Shown: positions 45,598 to 55,118, counted from the stretch's first letter. The stretch: 64,000 nucleotides of DNA from Lachnospiraceae bacterium G11 (GCA_900103495.1 FMWZ01000004.1:434001-498000); one strand, 5' to 3'. A program made the numbers and translations. Notes: generated by a model from the sequence alone, not told the origin.

Positions 45598-47412
45598 TTA
45601 GTATCTGATAATCTGTCCGATGTCGATTCGGTCAGGATTAGGAATGTTATTAAGTCTAACAAGTTCTTCTACTGTGGTTCCAAGTCTCATGGCAATTCCC
45701 CACAATGTTTCTCCGGAGATAACCGTATAGGTGCGCTCTCCCGCCCGAGATGTAGTTGCCTTAGGTAAAGAGTTAGTATTTGTCCCATATTTTCCGTACA
45801 ATCCATACAAATATAAAGGGCCGCACCATGGAATCTTCGGGTCATACTTCACATACTTACCGGGAAGGGTAACCCTGTAGTCAAGACCCTGATAGGTGTA
45901 GCTAAATACTAAGGTAATCTGCGGGTTCTCCTCCAGTATTTTCATTACAGGACCGGGAAGGGCTGTTCCCTCACTCCAGTTAATTGTTTTTTCTGTACCG
46001 GATGCTATGGCTGCTTCAAGCATAACCATCAACTCATCAAGGTAATCACCTGTTGTTTCCTCCTCGGTATCAAGGTCTAACGAAGAATCTGAGGATGACG
46101 CATTACCTCCAACTGGTCTTGGTGTGCTTGCTACATTACCTGCACCCTCAACAGTAAAATCAATCTCACTGTATGCAGATGCAAAATCTGTTTTCTTATC
46201 TCCGTTATACTGTTCAGCGAAGACTAACAGCTTATAGTCTCCGTCAGAAATGCCTGTTGGAACTTTGACTGTTGCGGCTGTATCTGATGCAGTGTTATTA
46301 GCTATACGTCCGTAGTAAAGAGGGGTTGTTTCATCCGCCGCACTCACGATAATTGCGGATACATATTCATTAGAACCCGTCTGTGCTCCGCCAAAACTAA
46401 GAGTTATTTCGTCTCCAATAGCCACATTTCCACCGCCCACGCGTGTTGCAGTAAATCCCGCATGCCCGTTTAAGTTGGAATTTATAGAGCCATCATCAAG
46501 AAGTGTCACTTTCCAATCAGTTCCTGTATAGTCAGCTACCGAAGTAAGTGCATCGGCACCTACGGTGCCGGAAGATTTTCCGCCTACCGCGGCAGATGTA
46601 TAGATGACAGATGATAGATTTAAATCAAAAGCGGGGCGCACAGCTGTGCCGACATTGGCGATGGGAAGCCCAGATGAAAACAAATCACCGTGATGTAAGA
46701 CAACCGCGGCACGATCTACATCTCCGCCTGGCGAGCGCAGCCACCAAACACTTCCGACGCCGCTATACATTACTGCTCCATTATGTACTGCATAGTCTGT
46801 AGCAATAGCTTTTCTGGCATCATCATTATAATTATAATTACCTGCAAAACCCAATGACGTATTTGTATATTCCGCTATTGATAAGAGAAATAATTTATCC
46901 ATTGTATCATTACCACCCGATGTACCATCATCAGGATTATCTGAGTTTATAACAGAAGAATCAGCTATTGATAATATCTCCGCCCCCGAAAATGCGGAAT
47001 TCATAAAATCACCGTTCAACCAAGTACGAAGAGTACAAGATTCCCATGTAGCAGAACCGTATTCATTATATTTCTTGCCGTCAAGAGCTTTGTCTGCCAA
47101 CAGAAATAACTGTCCGCCCGAATTCTGCAGTACTCTCCATTTGATTGGATCGACACTGAATCCCCCGGCTCCATCACCACTTTGCATATAATTTCCGAAA
47201 TAGATATTGCTTATCTGGGCTCCCTCGATATTTGGCACACTTCCTCCTGATACAATCTGCAAATTCTTCCCCGTTCCAGCTGCCTTTACAGTCATCTCCG
47301 TCCCTGGCAATACCGTAACGCATGCGATTACCGCCATAATAAGCCCAAGAGCCATTGTCAGTAATCGTTTAATGACCCCCTTTTTTGTTATAAAGTCCAT
47401 TTTTGTTTCCAT
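45598..47412 (-). CDS. Secreted DUF6273 protein with C-terminal LysM
   Basis: A 604-residue exported protein. The signal sequence ends near Ala45 (VKAAG). Residues about 65-275 form a DUF6273-type domain (FGNYMQ, PIKWRVL, ESCTLRTWLN, VWWLRSPGG, TAVRPAFDL). A beta-rich middle section and a Ser/Asp/Glu linker follow. The last 45 residues are a LysM domain (YTVISGETLWGIAMRLGTTVEELVRLNN) that should bind peptidoglycan. A surface role on the wall is likely, but the DUF6273 function is unknown. TTGGAGGG precedes the ATG by 8 nt. It follows the 101-residue membrane protein by 17 nt. Confidence 0.88.
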   Translation of the reverse strand: METKMDFITKKGVIKRLLTMALGLIMAVIACVTVLPGTEMTVKAAGTGKNLQIVSGGSVPNIEGAQISNIYFGNYMQSGDGAGGFSVDPIKWRVLQNSGGQLFLLADKALDGKKYNEYGSATWESCTLRTWLNGDFMNSAFSGAEILSIADSSVINSDNPDDGTSGGNDTMDKLFLLSIAEYTNTSLGFAGNYNYNDDARKAIATDYAVHNGAVMYSGVGSVWWLRSPGGDVDRAAVVLHHGDLFSSGLPIANVGTAVRPAFDLNLSSVIYTSAAVGGKSSGTVGADALTSVADYTGTDWKVTLLDDGSINSNLNGHAGFTATRVGGGNVAIGDEITLSFGGAQTGSNEYVSAIIVSAADETTPLYYGRIANNTASDTAATVKVPTGISDGDYKLLVFAEQYNGDKKTDFASAYSEIDFTVEGAGNVASTPRPVGGNASSSDSSLDLDTEEETTGDYLDELMVMLEAAIASGTEKTINWSEGTALPGPVMKILEENPQITLVFSYTYQGLDYRVTLPGKYVKYDPKIPWCGPLYLYGLYGKYGTNTNSLPKATTSRAGERTYTVISGETLWGIAMRLGTTVEELVRLNNIPNPDRIDIGQIIRY

Positions 47413-47429
47413 TACAAAAACCCTCCAAA

Positions 47430-47735
47430 TTATTTATCTCTTTTTTCCCTGAAATATTTAACAAGTAAAGTTGCGCCTATGCCTAACAGGAAGCCTGCTA
47501 CAGCGACTATTACGTATAGACTGTATTCCGGGGTTAATAAGAACGAGCCATAGGCTGTCATAACACCGGAATCTGATCCGGGACCGGTCAAAAGGCCTAT
47601 ATCACCTACAATGACCATGACCAGTAAACAGCTTAATGCCATCAACCCCTTGTTAATTTTCTTTTCCCTGTCTTTTTTTATTTCTCTACTGCGCCTTTTA
47701 ATCTCTGAAATTGCCTGTTCTTTTGTATATTTCAT
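47430..47735 (-). CDS. Small two-helix membrane protein, unknown
   Basis: A 101-residue protein. The first 30 residues are very basic and helical (EIKRRSREIKKDREKKI) and cytoplasmic. Two membrane helices follow (about 28-48 and 70-90) and end in a basic tail. AGGAGG lies 6 nt before the ATG. It precedes the DUF6273-LysM gene and is probably co-transcribed with it. I do not recognise the family. Confidence 0.78.
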   Translation of the reverse strand: MKYTKEQAISEIKRRSREIKKDREKKINKGLMALSCLLVMVIVGDIGLLTGPGSDSGVMTAYGSFLLTPEYSLYVIVAVAGFLLGIGATLLVKYFREKRDK

Positions 47736-47821
47736 AGATTTCCTCCTTTTGGATTCATCCCTTCATTATGTTAGTTGCAGAAAATAGAAATATTACTCAC
47801 CAAATCTCAAAATTTTTTTTG

Positions 47822-47850
47822 CAAAAAAATAACACGCATCAGCGTGCTAT
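47822..47850 (-). terminator. Terminator after the prsW-like gene
   Basis: A 9-bp stem (47842-47850 with 47829-47837, one G-U) and 4-nt loop, followed on the minus strand by seven U. The stop codon of the protease gene is in the loop. It is the only terminator found in the 57.8-47.8 kb minus-strand run. Confidence 0.9.
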
Positions 47851-48462
47851 CCTTTTTCTTATAAAGTAAAGTATCACCGCCATGGTCAGTGGCAGCACAT
47901 ATCCAATGTATGAAGACAATCCCGGAGCTGACACCAGAAGGTTATATAAGGAATGAACACTTGTTGAAAGGCTTAAGCCACCCATGATAACCGCAACTGA
48001 AAGGGCGCTCTTTCGTCTTAACATGATAAAGGCAAAAGTCATGATCAGCACACTTACTATATGCATTATGCCTACTGCAAAGCCTCTGATCAGGATGTAG
48101 GGAAGGCTTTCCGACCCGGCAGCCAAAAGCTGGCACAGATTTTCAAAGGTTGCAAACCCGGTGCCCAGTCCGGTACAGGTCAGAATCAGTTCCTCATCAT
48201 TGGGCTCAAACATAAATACATAGAGAAGCATGGGAATAAACTTCACTATTTCCTCAACCACGGGAGAGATAAAGATTGACGTATCTTCTCTTCCCAGGGC
48301 GGCTTTAAGTTCCCAAAAGCCTCCTATATAGGCAGCAAAGAGACATGATAACATCCCAACCACAAAAGCGCCAATGAACCTTTTGGTCTTACCCTTTGTA
48401 AAAGCCAGGGCTACAATGAGGGGACCCACTATGCAAATAAGAGTATTCTCAGCGTATATCAT
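47839..48462 (-). CDS. PrsW-family intramembrane protease
   Basis: A 207-residue membrane protein with about seven helices. PrsW motifs are present: PVVEEIVKFIP (EExxK, near 75), TFENLCQLL (near 105), GIMHIVSVL (His near 130) and TSVHSLYNLL (second His near 171). In Bacillus subtilis, PrsW performs the first cut of the anti-sigma factor RsiW, which releases the ECF factor SigW. Here an ECF sigma gene lies two genes upstream. The ATG at 48462 overlaps the preceding gene by 14 nt; a TTG eight codons earlier is less likely. Confidence 0.88.
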   Translation of the reverse strand: MIYAENTLICIVGPLIVALAFTKGKTKRFIGAFVVGMLSCLFAAYIGGFWELKAALGREDTSIFISPVVEEIVKFIPMLLYVFMFEPNDEELILTCTGLGTGFATFENLCQLLAAGSESLPYILIRGFAVGIMHIVSVLIMTFAFIMLRRKSALSVAVIMGGLSLSTSVHSLYNLLVSAPGLSSYIGYVLPLTMAVILYFIRKRIAR

Positions 48463-49252
48463 TGAGTGCCCACCTTTTAAGAGCAAAATACAACACAGGT
48501 AACGTAAGAATGTTAAGGGCAGAGGCTATGATGTACCAGACTCCCTCACACATAAACAAAACCAGGTCACTCCAGAAGAATACGAAAAATGCCGTATACA
48601 AAGCCTTCATAACGTTGTCTTTGTCTCTGTCCAATAAACCCTTATAATCATAGGCTACTGCAAGGCCGGTAACAATAAACATCACAACATAGGCTGCAAT
48701 GTCAAGTTCAGCCCGGTATTCCTTAAAAAAAATAGGTGCAAAGTTCAACGCAAATACGGCAAAGGTGCCTGCAACTGCAACTGCCTTCTCACTTTTCTTA
48801 TACGCTCCGGCATTATGGGAGCGCGAAACCACCACATAAAGAAAATATATGTAGGGCGGACTGCATACAATGTCCTGCACCCACTCTCCTGACCACAGTA
48901 TCCAAAGAACAATATTTAATCCAATAAACAAAATGGAAAAAAGCAAAGATGCGATGTGTAGATTTTTGTATTCATGGGCGATTTGGGTAAGACAGGCTCC
49001 CAAAAGAAGTAATGCAGCAGTTTTTGCTATTTCATCGGAGGAAAAGGGCTTTCTGGTATGAGGCCTTAAGAAATCATAAACTATCCAGTAGAGATCCTCA
49101 AGGCTGTAACTTACCATTGCAAAAATAAAAAAAGAAATGGGGACAGAATTACGGCAGCGTCCGGAAAGCCTGATGCCGCCATAAACGATAGGTATCAGCA
49201 CAAAGACCTGCACAGTAAATATAGCAATTTCAAGAATAATTGCGCTGCTCAC
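48449..49252 (-). CDS. Polytopic membrane protein between ECF sigma and PrsW
   Basis: A 267-residue protein with about eight hydrophobic helices and short loops; I see no known domain. It starts at a GTG with AAGGA 6 nt upstream, 20 nt after the sigma gene, and overlaps the prsW-like gene. There is no cytoplasmic anti-sigma (ZAS-type) domain. If it restrains the sigma factor, it must do so in a new way. It could instead be the sensor or the PrsW substrate. Confidence 0.8.
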   Translation of the reverse strand: MSSAIILEIAIFTVQVFVLIPIVYGGIRLSGRCRNSVPISFFIFAMVSYSLEDLYWIVYDFLRPHTRKPFSSDEIAKTAALLLLGACLTQIAHEYKNLHIASLLFSILFIGLNIVLWILWSGEWVQDIVCSPPYIYFLYVVVSRSHNAGAYKKSEKAVAVAGTFAVFALNFAPIFFKEYRAELDIAAYVVMFIVTGLAVAYDYKGLLDRDKDNVMKALYTAFFVFFWSDLVLFMCEGVWYIIASALNILTLPVLYFALKRWALNDIR

Positions 49253-49272
49253 TTATCGTCCTTCTCCATTTC

Positions 49273-49845
49273 TTACATATCCCATTCAAAGCCTTCCTTA
49301 AAAAGCTCTTCTTTGGCTGAAGCTTTTCCTCTGGCAAGGAGGTTATAAACCTGCTTTCTGGTCTTTCTCATGACCTTCCCCACCGTATCAGCGTCCATAT
49401 CTTCAAAATAGGTCAGATACAAAGCGGTTCTATAATCCAGGGGCAGTTTGTCCAAAGCCTTATACAAAGCATTGTCCCTTTCACTTTTAATGGTCACTGT
49501 CTCCGCCACTTCCGGGTCCTTCAATTTGTCCTCATAATCTTCAAAAGGAACGGAGTCAGTTCTCAGATTCTTTCTCAAAAACCTGGAGGCCTGTTTAACA
49601 GCCACCGAATATAGCCAGGTCTTAAACAGTGAATTATTCAAACCGAGGAAACCGGATTTACGGGAAATCACAATAGCAAAGCAATCCATCATGATTTCCT
49701 CAGAATCATCAATGTTATGAACGATTCTGTTGATAAAAAGGGTCAGAGGAACGTGATATCTCTCAAAGAGGATACCCAATGCATCGTCCTCATTCCCGGA
49801 CAGAAATCGGCTGTATAATTGTTCGTCGGTTTCCTTCACCTTCAA
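49273..49845 (-). CDS. ECF-type RNA polymerase sigma factor
   Basis: A 190-residue sigma-70 family factor of ECF size. Region 2 (about 20-85) contains FERYHVPLTLFINRIVHNIDDSEEIMMDCFAIV. Region 4 (about 125-180) contains LPLDYRTALYLTYFEDMDADTVGKVMRKTRKQVYNLLARGK. It starts at a TTG with GAGG 5 nt upstream, only 12 nt after cdd. No typical anti-sigma gene adjoins it; a polytopic protein and a PrsW-type protease follow. It probably responds to envelope stress (inference). Confidence 0.92.
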   Translation of the reverse strand: MKVKETDEQLYSRFLSGNEDDALGILFERYHVPLTLFINRIVHNIDDSEEIMMDCFAIVISRKSGFLGLNNSLFKTWLYSVAVKQASRFLRKNLRTDSVPFEDYEDKLKDPEVAETVTIKSERDNALYKALDKLPLDYRTALYLTYFEDMDADTVGKVMRKTRKQVYNLLARGKASAKEELFKEGFEWDM

Positions 49846-49857
49846 AAAGACCTCGTT

Positions 49858-50283
49858 CTAAAGTACTTTATCTCCCCTGAAAAGTCCGGGAAGCATTTCA
49901 TCCAAAGGCTTAATGTAATACTTTTCTTTATTTACTGCCACAATAACAGGAAAGTCATCGGGACAGAACTCACACATAACCTGTCTGCAGATTCCGCAGG
50001 GATATGCGTAATCTGACAAGGGTTCGTCTGCTCTTCCGCCTACGATGGCAATGGCCTTAAAGTCCTTCTTTCCTTCGCTGACAGCCTTAAATATAGCAGT
50101 TCTCTCGGCGCAGTTTGTTGCGCCGAAAGAAGCATTCTCTATGTTACAGCCTGTAATGATGCTGCCATCCCCAAGAAGAAGGGCTGCCCCTACATGAAAT
50201 TTTGAGTAGGGAGCATAAGCCATATCTCTTGCCTTGGTAGCTTCATCTATAAGCTTGAATACTGTTTCCTTAGAAAGTTCCAT
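49858..50283 (-). CDS. cdd: Cytidine deaminase
   Basis: A 141-residue enzyme that converts (deoxy)cytidine to (deoxy)uridine. The zinc site is Cys58 with Glu60 in NCAER, plus Cys96 and Cys99 in PCGIC. GGAGG lies 7 nt before the ATG. It follows punA by 21 nt, a common nucleoside-salvage pairing. Confidence 0.96.
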   Translation of the reverse strand: MELSKETVFKLIDEATKARDMAYAPYSKFHVGAALLLGDGSIITGCNIENASFGATNCAERTAIFKAVSEGKKDFKAIAIVGGRADEPLSDYAYPCGICRQVMCEFCPDDFPVIVAVNKEKYYIKPLDEMLPGLFRGDKVL

Positions 50284-50304
50284 ATGAAAACCTCCGAAGT
50301 CAAA

Positions 50305-51126
50305 TTAGAATCTGGATAACACTGCCTTTACAAGGGCCTTAAACTGGGGTGCCACCTTATCGGCAGCCTCCTGAACCTCCTTGTGTGAAAGGGGAACAGG
50401 TGAGAATCCTGCGGCAAGATTGGAGATGCAGGAAATTCCGCACACCTTTACGCCCATATGGTTGGCTGCAATAGCCTCGACAACTGTACTCATACCAACG
50501 GCTGAAGCGCCAAGGGCCTTAATCATTCTGATTTCGGCAGGAGTTTCATAGCAGGGACCGGTAAGCTGGCAGTAAACGCCTTCCTTAAGGTCGATGTTAA
50601 GTTTCTTGGCCTCTTCTCTTATAATCTCACAAAGCTCCTTGCGGTAAACATTGGAATTATCCGGGAATCTTACGCCAAAGGACTCATCATTGGGTCCGAT
50701 AAGAGGACTGGGAACAAAGCAGCTGATGTGATCAGTAATCATCATAAGCTGGCCTGCTTTAAAGCCGTCTCCCATGCCGCCTGCTGCGTTTGAAAGGAAA
50801 AGGGTCTCAATACCCATTAATGCCATTATTCTTGTAGGAAGAACAACGTCGGTAACAGGATATCCCTCGTAGTAATGTACTCTTCCCTTCATGCATACAA
50901 CGGGGACGTCATTTACATATCCGAAAATGAACTTTCCGTCATGTCCGGGAACTGTTGATACAGGGAAACCTTTAAGTTCACTGTAAGCAACTTCCTTCTC
51001 AACCTTGATTTCGGATGCGAAATCACCAAGGCCGGATCCCAGAACTATACCTACTCTGGGCTTAAAATCTGTAATCTTTCTAAGCTGCTCATAACAGCTT
51101 CTTACTTTATCATGTACTTCGCTCAT
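50305..51126 (-). CDS. punA: Purine nucleoside phosphorylase
   Basis: A 273-residue trimeric-type phosphorylase that splits inosine or guanosine with phosphate. Key segments are GIVLGSGLGDFA (phosphate loop), GRVHYYEGY, LSNAAGGM and ALGASAVGMSTVVEAIAANH with the substrate-binding Glu-containing region. GGGAGG precedes the ATG. It sits between tyrS (29 nt) and cdd. Confidence 0.94.
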   Translation of the reverse strand: MSEVHDKVRSCYEQLRKITDFKPRVGIVLGSGLGDFASEIKVEKEVAYSELKGFPVSTVPGHDGKFIFGYVNDVPVVCMKGRVHYYEGYPVTDVVLPTRIMALMGIETLFLSNAAGGMGDGFKAGQLMMITDHISCFVPSPLIGPNDESFGVRFPDNSNVYRKELCEIIREEAKKLNIDLKEGVYCQLTGPCYETPAEIRMIKALGASAVGMSTVVEAIAANHMGVKVCGISCISNLAAGFSPVPLSHKEVQEAADKVAPQFKALVKAVLSRF

Positions 51127-51155
51127 TCTGTATCCTCCCGGTAAAAAATCAATTT

Positions 51156-52379
51156 CTACATTACAACTTTCATGTAATTCTTCTTACCACGTCTTACAAT
51201 TACACCTTCACCCTTGAAGAAATCAGGATCGTATAAGGTCTTGGGGTCTGTAACCTTCTCATCATCAACAGTTACACCGCCCTGTTCAACGGCACGTCTT
51301 GCCTCTGAACGTGTAGGGCAAAGACCTGCGGCAACAACAACACCAACGATGTCAATCTTTCCGTCTCTGAAGTCCTCGTCCTTAAGAGTTGTGGAAGGCA
51401 TGTTCTCAAGGTTACCGACTCCGCCAAAGAGAGCCTTTGAAGCTTCTCTTGCCTTATCAGCTTCCTCCTCACCATGAACAAGCTTTGTAAGCTCATAAGC
51501 AAGAATATCCTTAGCCTCGTTAAGCTTTGCGCCTTCCCAGTCTTCCATCTTCTGGATCTCTTCGATGGGAATGAAGGTGAGCATCTTAATGCACTTAAGA
51601 ACGTCTGCATCTCCCACGTTTCTCCAGTACTGGTAGAAATCGAAGGGTGATGTCTTATTGGGATCAAGCCATACAGCGTTTCCTGCAGTCTTACCCATCT
51701 TGTTTCCGTTGGAATCGGTAAGAAGGGTAATTGTCATAGCATGAGCATCCTTGCCGAGCTTACGTCTGATAAGCTCTGTACCGCCAAGCATGTTACTCCA
51801 CTGATCGTCTCCGCCGAACTCCAGGTTACAGTTGTACTTCTGGAATAAGGTGTAGAAGTCGTAGGACTGCATAATCATGTAGTTGAACTCAAGGAATGTC
51901 AAGCCCTTCTCCATACGCTGCTTGTAGCACTCAGCTCTAAGCATGTTGTTAACTGAGAAGCATGCACCCACCTCGCGCAAAAGTTCAATGTAGTTAAGGT
52001 TAAGAAGCCAGTCGGCATTGTTAACCATCATTGCTTTGCCTTCGCCGAACTCGATGAACTTCTCCATCTGGCGCTTAAAGCACTCTGCGTTGTGATTGAT
52101 GTCTTCGATTGTAAGCATCTTTCTCATGTCTGACTTTCCGGAAGGGTCACCAATCATTGTGGTACCGCCGCCGATAAGGGCGATGGGCTTGTTGCCTGCC
52201 ATCTGAAGTCTCTTCATAAGGGTAAGGGCCATAAAATGTCCTGCTGTAAGGGAATCGGCTGTACAGTCAAAGCCGATGTAGAAGGTGGCCTTTCCCTCGT
52301 TAATTAATCTGCTTACTTCTTCTTCGTTAGTAACCTGGGCAATAAGTCCTCTTGCCACAAGCTCGTCATATATCTTCAT
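51156..52379 (-). CDS. tyrS: Tyrosyl-tRNA synthetase
   Basis: A 407-residue class I enzyme. The HIGH-type motif reads LTAGHFM near residue 47, and the KMSKS equivalent is GNKMGKT near 230. A C-terminal S4 RNA-binding domain (TRSEARRAVEQGGVTVDDEKV) is present. I chose the ATG at 52379, with GGAGG 8 nt upstream, over a TTG five codons earlier. Unlike leuS and pheS it has no T-box; it lies 19 nt after the VWA gene inside the long run. Confidence 0.95.
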   Translation of the reverse strand: MKIYDELVARGLIAQVTNEEEVSRLINEGKATFYIGFDCTADSLTAGHFMALTLMKRLQMAGNKPIALIGGGTTMIGDPSGKSDMRKMLTIEDINHNAECFKRQMEKFIEFGEGKAMMVNNADWLLNLNYIELLREVGACFSVNNMLRAECYKQRMEKGLTFLEFNYMIMQSYDFYTLFQKYNCNLEFGGDDQWSNMLGGTELIRRKLGKDAHAMTITLLTDSNGNKMGKTAGNAVWLDPNKTSPFDFYQYWRNVGDADVLKCIKMLTFIPIEEIQKMEDWEGAKLNEAKDILAYELTKLVHGEEEADKAREASKALFGGVGNLENMPSTTLKDEDFRDGKIDIVGVVVAAGLCPTRSEARRAVEQGGVTVDDEKVTDPKTLYDPDFFKGEGVIVRRGKKNYMKVVM

Positions 52380-52398
52380 TGTAAAAACCTCCAAATAA

Positions 52399-53604
52399 TT
52401 ATCTACTTACCATTAACTTCATCATGGCACGATTAAGCCCGTCCACAGTCAGTTTGAACATGGGAATCAATTCCTTCACTGCTGTCTCGGCCTCTCTCCA
52501 GGGAGCATGTCCCGGTGCCATCTTAGGATTCAGCCAAACGACCTTTTTGTAGTGACTCTTTACAAGTTTAAGCCAGTCATAACCACAAAGTCCTCCGTTC
52601 GGCCCCCTATAGTTGCCGTCAACGGAATAGAGTTCCTCCGGAGCCATCGCAGCATCTCCTACAATTATGACCTTGTAGTCGCTGTCAAGGTTCCTGAACA
52701 TCCACTCCGTATCTATCCAATCGCCGTTTTCGCATTCCGGTGTTTTATAGAGCTTACTATAGATACAGTTATGGAAAAAATATACTTTAACGTCCTTATA
52801 GTGATTGGACTTATGTACTGATTGAAACAGATCATTTAAAAGTTTGGTATAGGGAATCATTGTTCCGCCGGAATCCATAAGAAGCAGAAGCTTAACTGCG
52901 TTCTTTCTGGGTTTCTCCATGACAATCTGCAAGCAGCCTCCGTTGTTGCAGGTCTTGCTTACTGTTCCGTCTATATCAAGTTCGGTTTCGGGAATATCAA
53001 GACGATTCGAAAACTGACGAAGCTTTCTTAAGGCCTGGGTAAACTGTCTGTTGTCCATGACCCTGTCATCTCTGAAGTCCCTGTATTTTCTGGCGCCAAT
53101 TACTGCAAACGCAGACTGATAGCCGGTGGTTCCGCCGACTCTTACGCCGCCTAAGTTTCCACCGGTATTACCAAACTGGGTTTTGCCCATTGTTCCTATC
53201 CAGAAGGAACCGCCGTTATGTTCCGAATCCTGATCACGAAGTCTTTCTTTAAACTTCTCTTCGATATCCTCCTTGGAAAGGGAAGTCTCTTCCATCTGGT
53301 TGAGGTAATCCTTCTCCATCTCTCCGGCCATATCGTTCATCTCATCGGAACGGTCAAGCCATCGAAGCATCTCCGAAGTAACTTCCCTTTCCATTGAAAC
53401 TCCCTTAAAGCAGGATTCAAAGGCCATATCGAATTTATCAAAATCAGTTTCGCTTTTTACGAGGCACATTCTCGCAAGATAATAAAAATCTGTAAGGCTT
53501 GAACCTGCCAGATTCTTATCAAGGGCTTCCTGTAATGTAAGCCACTCGCTGAGTGTAACCTTTAAACCCTTATCCTTAAGGGCTTCGAAAAAGTTAACAA
53601 ACAT
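52399..53604 (-). CDS. VWA domain protein, CoxE-like partner of MoxR
   Basis: A 401-residue cytoplasmic protein. The C-terminal half is a von Willebrand A domain whose metal site reads MDSGGTM (near residue 237), a variant of DxSxS, followed by YFFHNCIY and the late Asp in VGDAAMA. The N-terminal half is helical. Such proteins act with MoxR ATPases in chaperone-like complexes that assemble metal enzymes. It starts 2 nt after the MoxR stop. The client is unknown. Confidence 0.9.
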   Translation of the reverse strand: MFVNFFEALKDKGLKVTLSEWLTLQEALDKNLAGSSLTDFYYLARMCLVKSETDFDKFDMAFESCFKGVSMEREVTSEMLRWLDRSDEMNDMAGEMEKDYLNQMEETSLSKEDIEEKFKERLRDQDSEHNGGSFWIGTMGKTQFGNTGGNLGGVRVGGTTGYQSAFAVIGARKYRDFRDDRVMDNRQFTQALRKLRQFSNRLDIPETELDIDGTVSKTCNNGGCLQIVMEKPRKNAVKLLLLMDSGGTMIPYTKLLNDLFQSVHKSNHYKDVKVYFFHNCIYSKLYKTPECENGDWIDTEWMFRNLDSDYKVIIVGDAAMAPEELYSVDGNYRGPNGGLCGYDWLKLVKSHYKKVVWLNPKMAPGHAPWREAETAVKELIPMFKLTVDGLNRAMMKLMVSR

Positions 53605-53606
53605 TC

Positions 53607-54440
53607 TTACAATTCACCTTTTTTGGCATTTACAAGTTCCAGGTCCTCGTCCTTCTTGACTATTACGCCTACGAAGGGCAGGGCTTCCTTAATTCTGTCG
53701 GCGCTGATTCCGCCGATCTGAAGAGCATTAACCCAGTCAATAAGCTCTGATGTGCTGGGTTTCTTTCTGATATCTCTGAACTCCCTTATTGAATAGAACA
53801 CATCCATGGCATTCTTAAGAAGGTTGGCTTCAACATCGGGATAATGTACTCTGACGATTTCCTCCATAAGCTCTCTGTCAGGGAAAGCAATGTAATGGAA
53901 GATACAACGGCGAAGGAAAGCATCGGGAAGCTCCTTCTCCGCATTTGAGGTAATAATAACAATGGGACGCTTCTTGGCCTTGATTGTTTCTTTTGTTTCA
54001 TGTATATAGAATTCCATCTGGTCAAGCTCCCAGAGAAGGTCATTGGGGAACTCAAGGTCAGCCTTGTCTATCTCATCGATAAGAAGAACCACCTGTTCAT
54101 CAGATGAAAAGGCCTCACCAAGCTTACCAAGCTTTATATATCTTGCGATATCATTAACGCCCTCTTCTCCGAACTGTCCGTCGTAGAGACGCTGTATGGT
54201 ATCGTACATATAAAGGCCGTCCTGAGCCTTGGTTGTCGACTTAATGTTCCAGATAATAAGTTTAAGTCCAAGGGACTTGGCAACAGCCTCGGCAAGCATT
54301 GTCTTACCTGTTCCGGGCTCACCCTTTATAAGTAAGGGCTTCTTTAAAGCAATAGCTACGTTAACTGCGCTTAAAAGCTCCTCGCTTGCAACGTATTCTC
54401 CTGTTCCGGCAAAGCCGTTTTCATTAATCTTCTCGCTCAT
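53607..54440 (-). CDS. MoxR family AAA+ ATPase
   Basis: A 277-residue AAA+ protein. Walker A is GEPGTGKT (near residue 40), Walker B VVLLIDEIDKAD (near 120), sensor 1 IVITSNAEKELPDAF, and the arginine finger lies in FLRRCIF. The ATG at 54440 has GAGG 6 nt upstream. Paired with the VWA gene, it probably forms a MoxR-VWA remodelling unit. Confidence 0.93.
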   Translation of the reverse strand: MSEKINENGFAGTGEYVASEELLSAVNVAIALKKPLLIKGEPGTGKTMLAEAVAKSLGLKLIIWNIKSTTKAQDGLYMYDTIQRLYDGQFGEEGVNDIARYIKLGKLGEAFSSDEQVVLLIDEIDKADLEFPNDLLWELDQMEFYIHETKETIKAKKRPIVIITSNAEKELPDAFLRRCIFHYIAFPDRELMEEIVRVHYPDVEANLLKNAMDVFYSIREFRDIRKKPSTSELIDWVNALQIGGISADRIKEALPFVGVIVKKDEDLELVNAKKGEL

Positions 54441-54452
54441 ATTTTTCCTCAA

Positions 54453-55118
54453 TTATTTAACTTCGTTCTTTTTAAAAATATATGTCTTTCTCTCGTTGCC
54501 GTGAATCAGCCTTCCGATATTGGCTCTGTGCTGATAATAAGCAAGGGCAACGATAATAAACGTAATTACATAAATCTCAATAAGAGTTGCCTGGGATGAA
54601 GTTCCAAGCATTCCCATCTGGCCCATGACAATCATCTGCACAATAAGGCCAAGGTTCAAAAGAAGGCTTCCTAAAGAAACATACTTTGTAATTGAAAAAG
54701 GAACTATAAACATAAATGCCGCAACGGGTATGAACCAGGGATTAATTGAAAGGCAAAGTCCCGCTGTGCAGGCGATACCCTTTCCGCCCTTGAATCCCAT
54801 AAAGAAGGGATAGTCATGACCAAGAATTGCTCCAAGTGCAGCATATATTACAAATAAATATCTAAGGTCGGGATAAATCTCACCCAAAGTAAATCTTATA
54901 AGCAATACCGCAAGAATACACTTTCCTGCGTCTCCGGCAAAAACCGCAAGGCCTGCCTTAGGCCCCATAACCCTCAATGTGTTTGTAGTACCGGCATTTC
55001 CGCTTCCGTGTTCTCTGATGTCGATGCCGTGTGCTTTCCCATAAAAATATGCCGTCTGAATCGTACCAAAAACATAACCTACAATCATGCTTATCAGTCG
55101 AAGTCCAACAAAAATCAT
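54453..55118 (-). CDS. plsY: Glycerol-3-phosphate acyltransferase PlsY
   Basis: A 221-residue membrane enzyme that acylates glycerol-3-phosphate from acyl-phosphate, the first step of phospholipid synthesis. The catalytic motifs are [16 protein letters not shown] (near 37), a Gly/His segment [19 protein letters not shown] (near 97) and the third loop near the C-terminus. Its ATG overlaps the der stop (ATGA). Confidence 0.95.
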   Translation of the reverse strand: MIFVGLRLISMIVGYVFGTIQTAYFYGKAHGIDIREHGSGNAGTTNTLRVMGPKAGLAVFAGDAGKCILAVLLIRFTLGEIYPDLRYLFVIYAALGAILGHDYPFFMGFKGGKGIACTAGLCLSINPWFIPVAAFMFIVPFSITKYVSLGSLLLNLGLIVQMIVMGQMGMLGTSSQATLIEIYVITFIIVALAYYQHRANIGRLIHGNERKTYIFKKNEVK

